Both the position numbers and the translations under genes were made by a program. A stretch of 54,785 nucleotides of DNA from Aestuariivivens insulae (GTDB lineage Bacteria > Bacteroidota > Bacteroidia > Flavobacteriales > Flavobacteriaceae). The notes beneath the pieces are model-generated. The model made no database searches. It was given only the letters and a program-made list of their open reading frames with translations, and was not told where the DNA came from. The stretch lies in assembly GCF_022662195.1 (NCBI RefSeq), contig NZ_JAKMCS010000021.1:1-54785 (forward strand). Reading direction: 5' to 3'. Of the stretch, positions 9,634 to 18,526 are shown one piece after another (position 1 is the first letter of the stretch; the number at the start of each line of letters is the position of its first letter).

Positions 9634-10587
9634 TTACCCTTTGAAGACCCCCATGTTGGAATATTTTTCCATACGTTGGTCGACCAATTCTTTTGGTGAT
9701 AAGTTTTTAAATTCCTCGAAAGACTTCGCTATGGCATTACTCACCAATGCAAATGTTTTTTCTCTATTTCTATGTGCTCCTCCTAATGGTTCTTTTATAA
9801 TATCATCCACCAACTTTAGCTTCTTCATATCGGCCGCCGTTAACTTTAACGATTCGGCTGCTTGTTCTTTATACTCCCAACTGCGCCATAAAATAGACGA
9901 ACACGATTCTGGAGAGATTACAGAATACCAAGTATTTTCTAACATTAACACCTTATCGCCCACTCCTATACCTAAAGCTCCACCAGAGGCTCCTTCACCA
10001 ATAATAACTGTTATAATTGGTACTTTAAGTCGTGTCATTTCCAAAATATTACGTGCTATAGCTTCGCCTTGTCCTCGCTCTTCGGCTTCCAATCCTGGGT
10101 AGGCACCTGGGGTATCTAAAATGGTTACTACAGGAATGCCAAATTTTTCAGCAGATTTCATCAGCCTTAAAGCTTTGCGATATCCCTCGGGATTGGCCAT
10201 ACCAAAGTTTCTATACTGTCGTGTTTTGGTATTGTAACCTTTTTGTTGACCAATGAACATAAAACTCTGTTCACCTATTTTACCCAATCCGCCAATCATG
10301 GCCTTATCGTCCTTAAAACTTCTATCGCCATGTAACTCTAAAAACGAATTTCCGCAAATGGCCCTAATATAATCTAAAGTATAAGGTCTATCGGGGTGTC
10401 GGGACAACTGGACACGTTGCCAAGCGGTTAGGTTTTTGTATATATCTTTTCTGGTTTCTTTTAATTTCTTTTCTATTTGCTTGCAGGTTTCGGTCACGTC
10501 TACATCACTTTCTTCCCCTATCACCTTACACTTTTGCAATTGGTCTTCAAGCTCTTTTATTGGAAGTTCGAATTCTAAATATTCCAT
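9634..10587 (-). CDS. accA: Acetyl-CoA carboxylase carboxyltransferase subunit alpha
   Basis: AccA forms the alpha half of the carboxyltransferase that moves CO2 from carboxybiotin to acetyl-CoA, the first step of fatty-acid synthesis. The 317-residue protein has normal length. It shows the coiled N-terminal helix ([14 protein letters not shown]), the [11 protein letters not shown] segment, and the crotonase-fold core [20 protein letters not shown] with [19 protein letters not shown], both diagnostic. Upstream on the minus strand, TATATTTG (10615-10622) is a matching -7 box. It ends at a strong terminator, so it is its own unit. Confidence 0.96.
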   Translation of the reverse strand: MEYLEFELPIKELEDQLQKCKVIGEESDVDVTETCKQIEKKLKETRKDIYKNLTAWQRVQLSRHPDRPYTLDYIRAICGNSFLELHGDRSFKDDKAMIGGLGKIGEQSFMFIGQQKGYNTKTRQYRNFGMANPEGYRKALRLMKSAEKFGIPVVTILDTPGAYPGLEAEERGQGEAIARNILEMTRLKVPIITVIIGEGASGGALGIGVGDKVLMLENTWYSVISPESCSSILWRSWEYKEQAAESLKLTAADMKKLKLVDDIIKEPLGGAHRNREKTFALVSNAIAKSFEEFKNLSPKELVDQRMEKYSNMGVFKG

Positions 10588-10645
10588 AAAAAATTCCTAG
10601 TTTTTGTTAGCCTACAAATATAAAAACTTTAATCGTCTTAAATCG

Positions 10646-11542
10646 TCAAGTCCGTTTTCTTTTTAAAGTTTTTGCATTTTTAATTATACCGTTTAGAAGC
10701 ACCGTACTTATTATTATAGCAGCCCCATAATAAAATGAATCGCTCATTTCTTCTTTCTCTGGAAATAAAATCACCGCTAATATAATGCCATAAACAGGTT
10801 CTAAGTTATAGGTTAAAACCACTGTAAAAGGGCTTATTAATTTCATAACATATACGGCAGCTATAAAGGCATATGCTGTACAAATAGATGCCAAAATAAA
10901 AAGATACCAAAAGTCTGAACTGCTCAACAAAAAAAACTCTGTTGAAAACCCATCACCAAAAAGCATGATAAAAATCGAAACGAACAACACACCACTTATA
11001 AACTCATAAAACGAAATAACGGTAGCGGTATGTTGCTTTAAAAACGCTCCATTTAACACCGCAAACAAAGCTGATAAAAATGCCGATGCTATTCCAAGTA
11101 TTATACCATATAAATACTTTATCTCACTTTGTGTGATAATATAAACACCTATAGCTACAAATATTCCAAAGAGTATTTCGTACCATATAATTCGTCTTTT
11201 ATAAACTATAGGCTCTATAAATGAAGCGAAAAAAGCCCCTGTAGAAAACATGGCCAATGCAATCGATACATTGGCTACATCTATGGAACCAAAAAACGTA
11301 ATCCAATGCAAGGCTATGATAACCCCTGCAATCGAAAATCGCAAAATAGCCTTTGGTGAGACACTCAATTTTACTTTGGTTACTTTTATATAAGCAAACA
11401 CTAATATGGATGCCATAACCATTCTAAACCATACCAATGGAATGGCCTTAATGGAAATTAACTCACCTAAAATGGCAGTAAAGCCAGCGATGAATACTAA
11501 AATGTGAAGGTGCAGATAGTTTTTTAATCTAGCGTTTGGCAT
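10646..11542 (-). CDS. EamA/DMT-family permease
   Basis: This 298-residue integral membrane protein of the drug/metabolite transporter superfamily has about ten transmembrane segments arranged as two EamA repeats (for example LHILVFIAGFTAILGE in the first and FYEFISGVLFVSIFIMLFG in the second). Members export metabolites or amino acids; the substrate here is unknown. Its start overlaps the end of the preceding LptG-type gene by 14 nt, so it is translationally linked to the tgt-lptG run. The basic tail (KNAKTLKRKRT) predicts a cytoplasmic C terminus. Confidence 0.88.
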   Translation of the reverse strand: MPNARLKNYLHLHILVFIAGFTAILGELISIKAIPLVWFRMVMASILVFAYIKVTKVKLSVSPKAILRFSIAGVIIALHWITFFGSIDVANVSIALAMFSTGAFFASFIEPIVYKRRIIWYEILFGIFVAIGVYIITQSEIKYLYGIILGIASAFLSALFAVLNGAFLKQHTATVISFYEFISGVLFVSIFIMLFGDGFSTEFFLLSSSDFWYLFILASICTAYAFIAAVYVMKLISPFTVVLTYNLEPVYGIILAVILFPEKEEMSDSFYYGAAIIISTVLLNGIIKNAKTLKRKRT

Positions 11543-12605
11543 TCTTTAGTAGGTATATAGCTAAAATACCAAAAATAAAATTAGGAAACCATACTGCAAT
11601 AATTGGAGGAAAGTCCGATTGTTCTGCCATTACCCCAAATATTTTATCGAAGAACACAAACACCATAGCAATACATATACCTACCGCCAAGTTAACCCCC
11701 ATACCGCCTCGTCTTTTAATGGAGGATACTGCCACAGCTATAATGGTTAAAATGAATACAGAAACAGGCAAACTCCATTTTCTGTAAAGCACTAATTTAT
11801 AACGTCCTATATTGGATGATCCCCTAGCTTCTTCTTTTGCTATAAATTCTCTTAAATCTGAATAACCTTTAGTCTCTGCCGCATAAATAACCGGTATAAG
11901 ATCATCAACCTCAAACGAAAAGACAGTATCTTTACGCCTTTGCTCTTCAAGGATATCATCTACTTCACCAACCTTGCGCTTAACGTAATTTGTAAGCCTA
12001 TAAATAGAATCTTCTTCTATATACTTAATACTACTCGCGTCTATTTTATAAACCAGTTTATTATCCTCGAAATGCTCAAAAACAAAATTACTTCCTGTTT
12101 TATTTTTAACATCAAAACGGCTTACATAAATAATATCGTTATCATTAATTTGCCTGTATACGTTGGTGTTTTCAACAGCCTTCCTCCCCTTTCTTAAATA
12201 CTTATAACTAAAATCGTTAAACCCTTGACTGGCGCTAGGGGCAAGATATAACCCCAAAATAATAGACAGTATTGCAACCACAAAAGCCCCCATTAAATAA
12301 GGCCTTAAAAACCTAGTAAATGAAACACCAGAACTTAAAAATGCAATTACTTCGGTATTATTGGCCAGTTTAGATGTAAACCATATAACCGATAAAAACA
12401 AAAAAAGTGGAAATAATAAATGGGCAAAATAAATGGTAAAATCTAAAAAGTATAGCATTACCTCACCAAAAGGCACTTCATTTTCTAAAATTTTACCAAT
12501 TTTTTCGGCAAGGTGAACTGTTATTCCAATAGGAATAAACAGCAACAACATCATAAAAAACGTAAACAGATAGCGCTTTAATATGTACCAATCCAGTATT
12601 TTCAC
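11529..12605 (-). CDS. lptG: LptF/LptG-family permease (YjgP/YjgQ)
   Basis: This inner-membrane subunit of the Lpt ABC transporter extracts lipopolysaccharide and pushes it along the periplasmic bridge. The 358-residue protein has the family plan: N-terminal helices starting LDWYILKRYLFTFFMMLLLF, a large periplasmic beta-jellyroll domain (about 110-270), and C-terminal helices ending IFGILAIYLLKNAKR. The start codon is GTG and overlaps the tgt stop by one base (TAGTG), so translation is coupled. The tgt-lptG order is, to my knowledge, widespread in Bacteroidota. The choice of LptG over LptF is a guess. Confidence 0.85.
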   Translation of the reverse strand: MKILDWYILKRYLFTFFMMLLLFIPIGITVHLAEKIGKILENEVPFGEVMLYFLDFTIYFAHLLFPLFLFLSVIWFTSKLANNTEVIAFLSSGVSFTRFLRPYLMGAFVVAILSIILGLYLAPSASQGFNDFSYKYLRKGRKAVENTNVYRQINDNDIIYVSRFDVKNKTGSNFVFEHFEDNKLVYKIDASSIKYIEEDSIYRLTNYVKRKVGEVDDILEEQRRKDTVFSFEVDDLIPVIYAAETKGYSDLREFIAKEEARGSSNIGRYKLVLYRKWSLPVSVFILTIIAVAVSSIKRRGGMGVNLAVGICIAMVFVFFDKIFGVMAEQSDFPPIIAVWFPNFIFGILAIYLLKNAKR

Positions 12606-13735
12606 TACAATCTTTTATCCATTTGTTTTACCATCTTATCTTTCCAAGTTCTAAAATCTCCTGCTAATATATGTTTTCTGGCTTCTCGAACCAACCATAA
12701 ATAAAACCCTAAATTGTGTATGGTCGCTATTTGTTTGCCTAACAATTCATTAACCGAAAATAAATGCTTTAAATAGGCCTTACTGTATTCGGTATCAACA
12801 AAAGTTATGCCCATATCGTCTATAGGTGAAAAATCGGTTTCCCATTTTTTGTTCTTGATGTTAATGGTACCATGAGCCGTAAACAGCATCCCGTTTCTTG
12901 CATTTCGGGTGGGCATCACGCAATCGAACATATCAATACCTAACGCAATATTCTCTAAAATATTGATTGGCGTTCCCACTCCCATTAAGTAACGCGGTTT
13001 ATCTTCTGGCAAGATGTTGCAGACTACATCGGTCATGGCATACATCTCTTCGGCAGGCTCACCAACCGACAAGCCTCCTATGGCATTTCCTACAGCTCCT
13101 GCGTTGGCTATATATTCGGCCGATTGTTCTCTTAAGTCTTTATAGGTACTTCCTTGTACTATCGGAAAAAAGGCTTGGTCGTAATCGTATTTTAAAGGCG
13201 TTTTCTCCAAGTGGGCTATACACCTATCCAACCAACGATGCGTCATGTGCATGGAACGTTTGGCATAATGATAGTCACAAGGATAAGGCGTACATTCATC
13301 GAATGCCATAATAATATCGGCGCCTATACTCCTTTGAATTTCCATAACGTTTTCGGGTGTGAAAACATGGTAGCTTCCATCGATATGCGATTTAAACTTA
13401 ACCCCTTCTTCTTTTATTTTTCTGTTGGCAGATAAAGAATAAACTTGATAGCCTCCAGAATCGGTTAAAATATTCCTATCCCAGTTCATAAACTTGTGCA
13501 GGCCACCAGCTTTTTCTAAAATATCGGTTTGAGGCTTTAGGTACAAATGATAGGTGTTTCCTAAAATAATATCTGGATTGATATCATTTTTAAGTTCACG
13601 TTGGTGCACTCCTTTTACCGAAGCCACCGTACCCACAGGCATAAAAATTGGTGTTTCAATAACACCATGGTCTGTAGTAATTGTCCCTGCTCTTGCCTTA
13701 CTTTCTAGATCTGTTTTGTTTAATTCGAATTTCAT
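12605..13735 (-). CDS. tgt: tRNA-guanine transglycosylase, zinc cysteines not seen
   Basis: Tgt replaces G34 in tRNAs for Asn, Asp, His and Tyr with the queuine precursor preQ1. The TIM-barrel signatures are intact: ILTDSGGYQVYSL, MAFDECTPYPCDY, GGLSVGEP and CVMPTRNARNGMLF. An upstream in-frame start at 13768 would add 11 residues, but it lies upstream of the predicted transcription start, so I use the ATG at 13735 (MKFELNKTD, 376 aa). The C-terminal zinc motif (CxCxxC, normally after the NARNGMLF strand) is not seen; that stretch reads FSPIDDMGITFVDTEYSKAY. The stop overlaps the GTG of the LptG-type gene. Confidence 0.95.
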   Translation of the reverse strand: MKFELNKTDLESKARAGTITTDHGVIETPIFMPVGTVASVKGVHQRELKNDINPDIILGNTYHLYLKPQTDILEKAGGLHKFMNWDRNILTDSGGYQVYSLSANRKIKEEGVKFKSHIDGSYHVFTPENVMEIQRSIGADIIMAFDECTPYPCDYHYAKRSMHMTHRWLDRCIAHLEKTPLKYDYDQAFFPIVQGSTYKDLREQSAEYIANAGAVGNAIGGLSVGEPAEEMYAMTDVVCNILPEDKPRYLMGVGTPINILENIALGIDMFDCVMPTRNARNGMLFTAHGTINIKNKKWETDFSPIDDMGITFVDTEYSKAYLKHLFSVNELLGKQIATIHNLGFYLWLVREARKHILAGDFRTWKDKMVKQMDKRL

Positions 13736-13757
13736 ACACTTGATTCTCCCGAGGAAG

Positions 13758-13790
13758 CAAACGTACATATTTTATCCCAAAAAAAACAAA
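13758..13790 (-). promoter_or_regulatory. Promoter of tgt operon
   Basis: On the minus strand a TTTG (13787-13790) is followed after 21 nt by TACGTTTG (13758-13765), a full TAnnTTTG -7 box. Transcription would start near 13752, about 17 nt before the tgt ATG at 13735. This supports the short tgt start. Confidence 0.6.
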
Positions 13791-13836
13791 CATATTCGCA
13801 CTACTTAAACCTTTACGTAAAATACCGCATTATTGC

Positions 13837-13867
13837 TTTGTAAAACACTCATAATAATCTATTTTTG
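13837..13867 (+). promoter_or_regulatory. Promoter of split transketolase operon
   Basis: TTTG (13837-13840), 19 nt, then TATTTTTG (13860-13867) is an ideal Bacteroidota promoter. Transcription should start near 13872, so a TTG at 13865 cannot be the start codon of the transketolase gene and the ATG at 13895 is used. Confidence 0.7.
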
Positions 13868-13894
13868 TGGCTTGAAAAATTTAAGAATAATATC

Positions 13895-14740
13895 ATGCCA
13901 AACACGCAGTATTTAAATGATTTAACCTCTCAAGTTCGTAGAGACATTCTACGCATGGTTCACAAGGTAAATTCTGGCCACCCTGGGGGCTCATTGGGTT
14001 GTACCGAATTTTTTATTTGTCTTTATAATGAAATCATGGATAGAAAACCTGATTTCGATATGGACGGTATTGGTGAAGACCTTTTCTTTTTGTCCAACGG
14101 ACATATTTCACCTGTTTATTATAGTGTTCTGGCAAGAGCGGGATATTTTCCTGTTGAAGAACTAAACACCTTTAGATTAATCGATTCCCGCTTACAAGGT
14201 CACCCAACCACTCATGAAGGCTTACCTGGTGTTCGTATAGCATCTGGATCTTTAGGTCAAGGCATGAGTGTTGCCATTGGAGCTGCACAAGCTAAAAAGT
14301 TAAACAACGACGACCATTTGGTGTACTCCTTACACGGTGATGGTGAATTACAAGAAGGGCAGAACTGGGAAGCCATCATGTATGCTTCGGCCAAAAAAGT
14401 AGACAACCTTATTGCTACCGTAGATTTAAACGGAAAGCAAATTGATGGGGCTACTGATGATGTATTACCTATGGGTAATATTAAAAGTAAATTTGAAGCT
14501 TTTGGTTGGACTGTTTTAGAAATTGAAGCAGGTAATGATATTAAAGCCATCTTAAAAGTTATGGCAGAAGCTAAAGCAGAAACTGGAAAAGGAAAACCTG
14601 TATGTGTACTATTACATACCGAAATGGGTAACGGCGTAGACTTTATGATGCATACCCATGCTTGGCACGGGAAAGCTCCTAATGATGAACAGCTCGCGGT
14701 AGCTTTGGAACAAAACCCAGAAACATTAGGCGATTACTAA
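13895..14740 (+). CDS. Transketolase, N-terminal subunit
   Basis: This is the thiamine-diphosphate-binding half of transketolase, which moves two-carbon units between ketoses and aldoses in the non-oxidative pentose-phosphate pathway. The 281-residue protein contains VNSGHPGGSLGCTEFFI, FFLSNGHISPVYYSVLA, the ThDP motif region SLHGDGELQEGQNWEA with VDLNGKQIDG, and MHTHAWHGKAPND. It stops where the pyrimidine-binding half would begin. That half is encoded separately 18 nt downstream. Split transketolases are known in Bacteroidota and other groups, so this is an organisation, not a mutation. A consensus promoter precedes it. Confidence 0.94.
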   Translation: MPNTQYLNDLTSQVRRDILRMVHKVNSGHPGGSLGCTEFFICLYNEIMDRKPDFDMDGIGEDLFFLSNGHISPVYYSVLARAGYFPVEELNTFRLIDSRLQGHPTTHEGLPGVRIASGSLGQGMSVAIGAAQAKKLNNDDHLVYSLHGDGELQEGQNWEAIMYASAKKVDNLIATVDLNGKQIDGATDDVLPMGNIKSKFEAFGWTVLEIEAGNDIKAILKVMAEAKAETGKGKPVCVLLHTEMGNGVDFMMHTHAWHGKAPNDEQLAVALEQNPETLGDY

Positions 14741-14758
14741 ACCATCAAAACAAAAGAC

Positions 14759-15724
14759 ATGAAAACTTATACATATACAGAAAAGAAAGATACAAGAAGT
14801 GGATTTGGTGCTGGTTTAGCTGAATTGGGAAGAACCAATCCTAATGTTGTAGCATTATGTGCCGATTTAGTTGGCTCATTAAAAATGGACGAATTCATTA
14901 AAGAAAATCCTGAGCGTTTTTTCCAAATAGGTATTGCCGAAGCCAATATGATGGGGATCGCAGCCGGTTTAACCATTGGTGGTAAAATTCCGTTTACTGG
15001 AACCTTTGCTAACTTTTCTACAGGGCGTGTTTACGATCAAATTCGTCAATCTATTGCCTATTCTGGAAAGAATGTAAAAATATGTGCATCCCATGCTGGC
15101 GTAACACTTGGTGAAGATGGGGCTACCCATCAAATTCTTGAAGACATAGGCCTTATGAAAATGCTACCTGGTATGGTGGTTATCAACCCATGCGATTACA
15201 ACCAAACTAAAGCAGCTACTATAGCTATTGCAGATTACCAAGGCCCTGTTTATTTACGTTTTGGTAGACCATCTGTGCCTATTTTTACTCCTGCAGACCA
15301 GAAATTTGAAATTGGAAAGGCCATTCAATTAACCGAAGGTAACGACGTTACTATTGTAGCTACAGGTCACTTGGTATGGGAAGCCTTAGAAGCTTCAAAA
15401 GTATTATTTGAAAAAGGCATCTCTGCCGAAGTTATCAATATTCACACCATTAAACCTTTAGACGAAGAAGCTATTCTTAAATCGGTATCTAAAACAGGTT
15501 GTATTGTTACTTGTGAAGAACATAACTACTTAGGTGGATTAGGTGAAAGCGTCTCTAGAACGCTTGCGTTAAACAACCCAACACCCCAAGAGTTTGTAGC
15601 TACCAATGATACCTTTGGTGAATCGGGAACACCAGCCCAACTTATGAAAAAATACGGACTGGATAGCAATGCCATTGTAGCAAAAGCGGAAGCTGTGCTA
15701 CAAAGAAAAAGCATTAATGTATAA
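14759..15724 (+). CDS. Transketolase, C-terminal subunit
   Basis: This is the partner of the preceding gene: the pyrimidine-binding and C-terminal domains of transketolase (321 aa). It contains ERFFQIGIAEANMMGIAAGL, with the glutamate that activates the ThDP pyrimidine ring, then GKIPFTGTFANFSTGRVYDQ, HAGVTLGEDGATHQ and the terminal fold GCIVTCEEHNYLGGLGESV. The two products should assemble as a heterotetramer equivalent to the usual homodimer. A terminator follows, so these two genes form a complete unit. Confidence 0.94.
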   Translation: MKTYTYTEKKDTRSGFGAGLAELGRTNPNVVALCADLVGSLKMDEFIKENPERFFQIGIAEANMMGIAAGLTIGGKIPFTGTFANFSTGRVYDQIRQSIAYSGKNVKICASHAGVTLGEDGATHQILEDIGLMKMLPGMVVINPCDYNQTKAATIAIADYQGPVYLRFGRPSVPIFTPADQKFEIGKAIQLTEGNDVTIVATGHLVWEALEASKVLFEKGISAEVINIHTIKPLDEEAILKSVSKTGCIVTCEEHNYLGGLGESVSRTLALNNPTPQEFVATNDTFGESGTPAQLMKKYGLDSNAIVAKAEAVLQRKSINV

Positions 15725-15741
15725 ACATTATTATACGACCA

Positions 15742-15786
15742 AAAAAACGCTGCCAAGGAAAATAAAATAGCTTTGGCAGCGTTTTT
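15742..15786 (+). terminator. Intrinsic terminator of transketolase operon
   Basis: A GC-containing stem (AAAACGCTGCCAA against TTTGGCAGCGTTTT) with a loop of about 16 nt ends in a T-tract at 15782-15786, just after the transketolase C-terminal gene. Confidence 0.88.
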
Positions 15787-15824
15787 GATTATACACAACC
15801 CTAAATCTAAAATACTTATTCATT

Positions 15825-16415
15825 ATGAAAAAATTATTTTTATTACCGTTACTAGCCATACTACTTACAACAACCATTAATGCCCAATCGTCTACTGGCT
15901 TTGGTTTTAAAGGCGGTTTAAACTACAATGCCAACGGCAAAAAGTATTTCGAATCCATAAAGGAGAATGCTAAAAACCCGGACAGAAATGTTGGCTACCA
16001 CTTAGGTATTTTTGGAAAAATTGGAAATCAGATTTACTTTAAGCCAGAACTTGTCTATACCAGTACTAAAAGTGATTATGATAACGACTCCTTTAAAATG
16101 GAAAAGCTCGATGCACCATTATTAGTGGGCGTTAAAGTTTTGGGGCCACTTAGTGTTTTTGGAGGCCCTGCATTTCAGTATATTTTGGATACCGAATACG
16201 ATGGCATTTCAATTAATGACATAGAAAACGATTTCACTATTGGATTGAATTTTGGTATTGGGCTTAACATAAAACGATTGGGTATAGACCTACGTTACGA
16301 AAGAGGTTTTAGTAAAAATGAAGCGACTTTTATTGAAACCCAAGGCGGCATTACACCAAGCAGGTTAGATACGCGACCAGACCAACTTATTTTAAGTTTC
16401 TCGTTTATTCTATAA
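15825..16415 (+). CDS. Outer-membrane beta-barrel protein (porin family)
   Basis: This 196-residue protein begins with a signal peptide (KKLFLLPLLAILLTTTINAQ, cleaved before SSTGFGFKGG). It then alternates amphipathic strands of the small Bacteroidota barrel family (FGFKGGLNYN, YHLGIFGKIGNQIYFKPEL, LDAPLLVGVKVLGPLSVFGG, GLNFGIGLNIKRLGIDLRYE), ending in LILSFSFIL, a terminal-strand signature. The length suggests an eight-stranded barrel. No substrate can be assigned. It is a single gene with its own downstream terminator. Confidence 0.88.
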   Translation: MKKLFLLPLLAILLTTTINAQSSTGFGFKGGLNYNANGKKYFESIKENAKNPDRNVGYHLGIFGKIGNQIYFKPELVYTSTKSDYDNDSFKMEKLDAPLLVGVKVLGPLSVFGGPAFQYILDTEYDGISINDIENDFTIGLNFGIGLNIKRLGIDLRYERGFSKNEATFIETQGGITPSRLDTRPDQLILSFSFIL

Positions 16416-16441
16416 ACAAACAAAAAATAAAAACAATTTTT

Positions 16442-16482
16442 AAAGACCTGACAGATACCGAAAATCCGTCAGGTCTTTTTTA
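16442..16482. terminator. Bidirectional intrinsic terminator
   Basis: AAGACCTGAC (16443-16452) pairs with GTCAGGTCTT (16468-16477), followed by T's on the plus strand, with some A's on the left flank. It separates the convergent barrel-protein gene and the symporter gene. Confidence 0.88.
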
Positions 16483-16494
16483 TTGTCTTAAATC

Positions 16495-18231
16495 CTAATG
16501 ACCTGTAGCTTCTCCAGCCCCACTTGGAATCCTAATCTTTTCAACAATATCCTGTACTTCCTCGGGAGGAGGTGAAGTAAACTTCATTATGGTAATAGAC
16601 ACTACAAAGTTAAGTAGCATGGCTACTGTACCAAAGCCTTCTGGCGATATACCAAACCACCATTCGCTCTTATCTGGTAGGGTCTCATCAAACCACCCTA
16701 ACTTGTACTTTATCATATACAACAGCATGGACACAATACCTACTACCATACCAGCAATAGCACCTTCTTTATTCATACGTTTATAAAAAATCCCAAGGAT
16801 AATAGCTGGAAAGAACGATGCCGCCGCCAAACCAAAAGCCAAGGCTACCACCGCTGCTACAAATCCTGGTGGATTGATTCCAAAATAGCCAGCTACACAA
16901 ACTGCACCAACAGCCGATAACCTGGCTGCTACTAATTCACCTTTATCAGAAATTTTAGGATTAATAATTTTTTTAATTAAATCATGAGATACCGATGCCG
17001 ATATCACCAATAACAAACCGGCTGCTGTTGATAATGCCGCTGCCAAGCCTCCTGCAGCCACTAAAGCAATAACCCAATTGGGCAGTCTAGCAATTTCAGG
17101 ATTGGCCAGTACCATAATATCTCTATCTACTACCAATTCATTTTTATTATTATCGGCCAAATACTGGATATTTCCATCATTGTTCTTATCGGTAAACGTT
17201 ATTAAGCCTGTAGTTTCCCACTTTGTAAACCAATCTGGAACATTAGCGTAAGGCTTATCAGATACGGTTTCAATCAAATTGGTTCTTGCAAATACAGCTA
17301 CTGCAGGTGCTGTAGTATATAATATTGCAATGAGCAACAATGCTATTCCTGCCGACTTCCGGGCATCCCGGACCCGTTTCACAGTAAAAAACCGGACAAT
17401 AACATGGGGTAATCCTGCGGTACCGACCATTAGTGCCAAGGTTATGGCAAAAACATCTATCATGGATTTGGAGCCTTCGGTATATTCGGCAAAACCTAAC
17501 TGCGTACTCAACCCGTCCAGTTTATCCAAAAGATAGGTTCCAGAGCCATCCGCCAATTGACTACCAAAGCCTAATTGGGGAATTGGATTTCCCGTCATTT
17601 GTATGGAAATAAAGATAGCAGGTACCATAAAGGCAAAAATGAGCACACAATATTGGGCAACCTGTGTATAAGTAATGCCTTTCATACCTCCTAAAACCGC
17701 ATAAAACAACACAATAATCATCCCTATAATAACTCCTGTATTGATATCGACTTCAAGAAACCTTGAAAATACAATACCTACACCCCGCATTTGTCCCGCC
17801 ACATAAGTAAACGACACCAATAGTGCACAAAACACAGCGACTAACCGTGCCGTTTTAGAATAATAACGGTCCCCTATAAAATCGGGTACGGTAAACTTAC
17901 CAAACTTTCTCAAGTAAGGCGCCAACAGTAATGCCAGCAACACGTAGCCACCGGTCCACCCCATAAGGTAAACGGCACCATCGTAACCGGCAAACGAGAT
18001 AATCCCAGCCATGGAAATAAATGAAGCGGCACTCATCCAATCGGCCGCTGTTGCCATGCCATTGGCCAAAGGAGAAACACCGCCTCCAGCGACATAAAAA
18101 TCCTTAGTTGAACTGGCTCTGGACCAAATAGCAATTCCGATGTATATCGCAAAGGTTAACCCTACCATAATATAGGTCCACTTTTGAACCCCTATGCCTT
18201 CCAATACGATCATGCTACTCATCATATCCAT
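16495..18231 (-). CDS. Na+/solute symporter large subunit (VC_2705 type)
   Basis: This 578-residue polytopic inner-membrane protein of the SSS family is related to acetate permease ActP. It shows STKDFYVAGGGVSPLANGMATAADWMSAASF at the N-terminal family motif region, GGMKGITYTQVAQY in the core and about 13 transmembrane helices, with a hydrophilic insert carrying FTDKNNDGNIQYLADNN between helices. Coupling to the adjacent DUF4212 gene places it in the two-component VC_2705-type subfamily. The substrate is likely a short monocarboxylate such as acetate, but this is inferred from the family. Its start overlaps the end of the DUF4212 gene by 17 nt. Confidence 0.9.
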   Translation of the reverse strand: MDMMSSMIVLEGIGVQKWTYIMVGLTFAIYIGIAIWSRASSTKDFYVAGGGVSPLANGMATAADWMSAASFISMAGIISFAGYDGAVYLMGWTGGYVLLALLLAPYLRKFGKFTVPDFIGDRYYSKTARLVAVFCALLVSFTYVAGQMRGVGIVFSRFLEVDINTGVIIGMIIVLFYAVLGGMKGITYTQVAQYCVLIFAFMVPAIFISIQMTGNPIPQLGFGSQLADGSGTYLLDKLDGLSTQLGFAEYTEGSKSMIDVFAITLALMVGTAGLPHVIVRFFTVKRVRDARKSAGIALLLIAILYTTAPAVAVFARTNLIETVSDKPYANVPDWFTKWETTGLITFTDKNNDGNIQYLADNNKNELVVDRDIMVLANPEIARLPNWVIALVAAGGLAAALSTAAGLLLVISASVSHDLIKKIINPKISDKGELVAARLSAVGAVCVAGYFGINPPGFVAAVVALAFGLAAASFFPAIILGIFYKRMNKEGAIAGMVVGIVSMLLYMIKYKLGWFDETLPDKSEWWFGISPEGFGTVAMLLNFVVSITIMKFTSPPPEEVQDIVEKIRIPSGAGEATGH

Positions 18232-18469
18232 ATTTTTTATCGAGTTTATTCATTAAGCGAACATATATAAATATGAGTATAACAAACACATACATCGAAC
18301 CTTGTTGGGCAAACCAGAAGCCTAACTTAAAGCCTGCAATTTTTATTTGATTGAGTTCATCTTTAAATAGGATTCCCGCGCCATAGGATACCAGGAACCA
18401 TATCGCCAAAAGAATTAAAACATACCTGATGTTTTCTTTCCAATAGGCTTGTGCATTACTTTTTGTCAT
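18215..18469 (-). CDS. DUF4212 small symporter subunit
   Basis: This 84-residue protein with two predicted transmembrane helices (YVLILLAIWFLVSYGAG and QQGSMYVFVILIFIYVRLM) has the DUF4212 layout: an N-terminal WKENIRY segment and a C-terminal LMNKLDKKYGYDE tail. Such proteins accompany VC_2705-type Na+/solute symporters. The 17-nt overlap with the following large-subunit gene argues for fixed stoichiometry through coupled translation. Confidence 0.92.
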   Translation of the reverse strand: MTKSNAQAYWKENIRYVLILLAIWFLVSYGAGILFKDELNQIKIAGFKLGFWFAQQGSMYVFVILIFIYVRLMNKLDKKYGYDE

Positions 18470-18526
18470 ATAATTAAGGTTTGGTTTATTCTGGTTTAGT
18501 GTTATATCTCTTTACATTTTAAATCC

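Noticed and set aside
9641-10102. Plus-strand open frame of 153 codons opposite accA
   Set aside because: It is a shadow of the accA coding strand, with no recognisable protein pattern and no start signal. The same applies to the other frames overlapping real genes.
13736-13768. Longer tgt start adding 11 residues
   Set aside because: It lies at or upstream of the predicted transcription start and adds residues that are not conserved in the family.
13865-13894. Upstream TTG start for the transketolase N-terminal gene
   Set aside because: It overlaps the -7 promoter box (13860-13867), so it cannot be translated from that promoter.
13895-15724. Transketolase broken into two genes by a possible frameshift
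   Set aside because: The split lies at a domain boundary, each part has its own start and the order is N then C with an 18-nt gap. Split transketolases are normal in Bacteroidota, so this is not a pseudogene.
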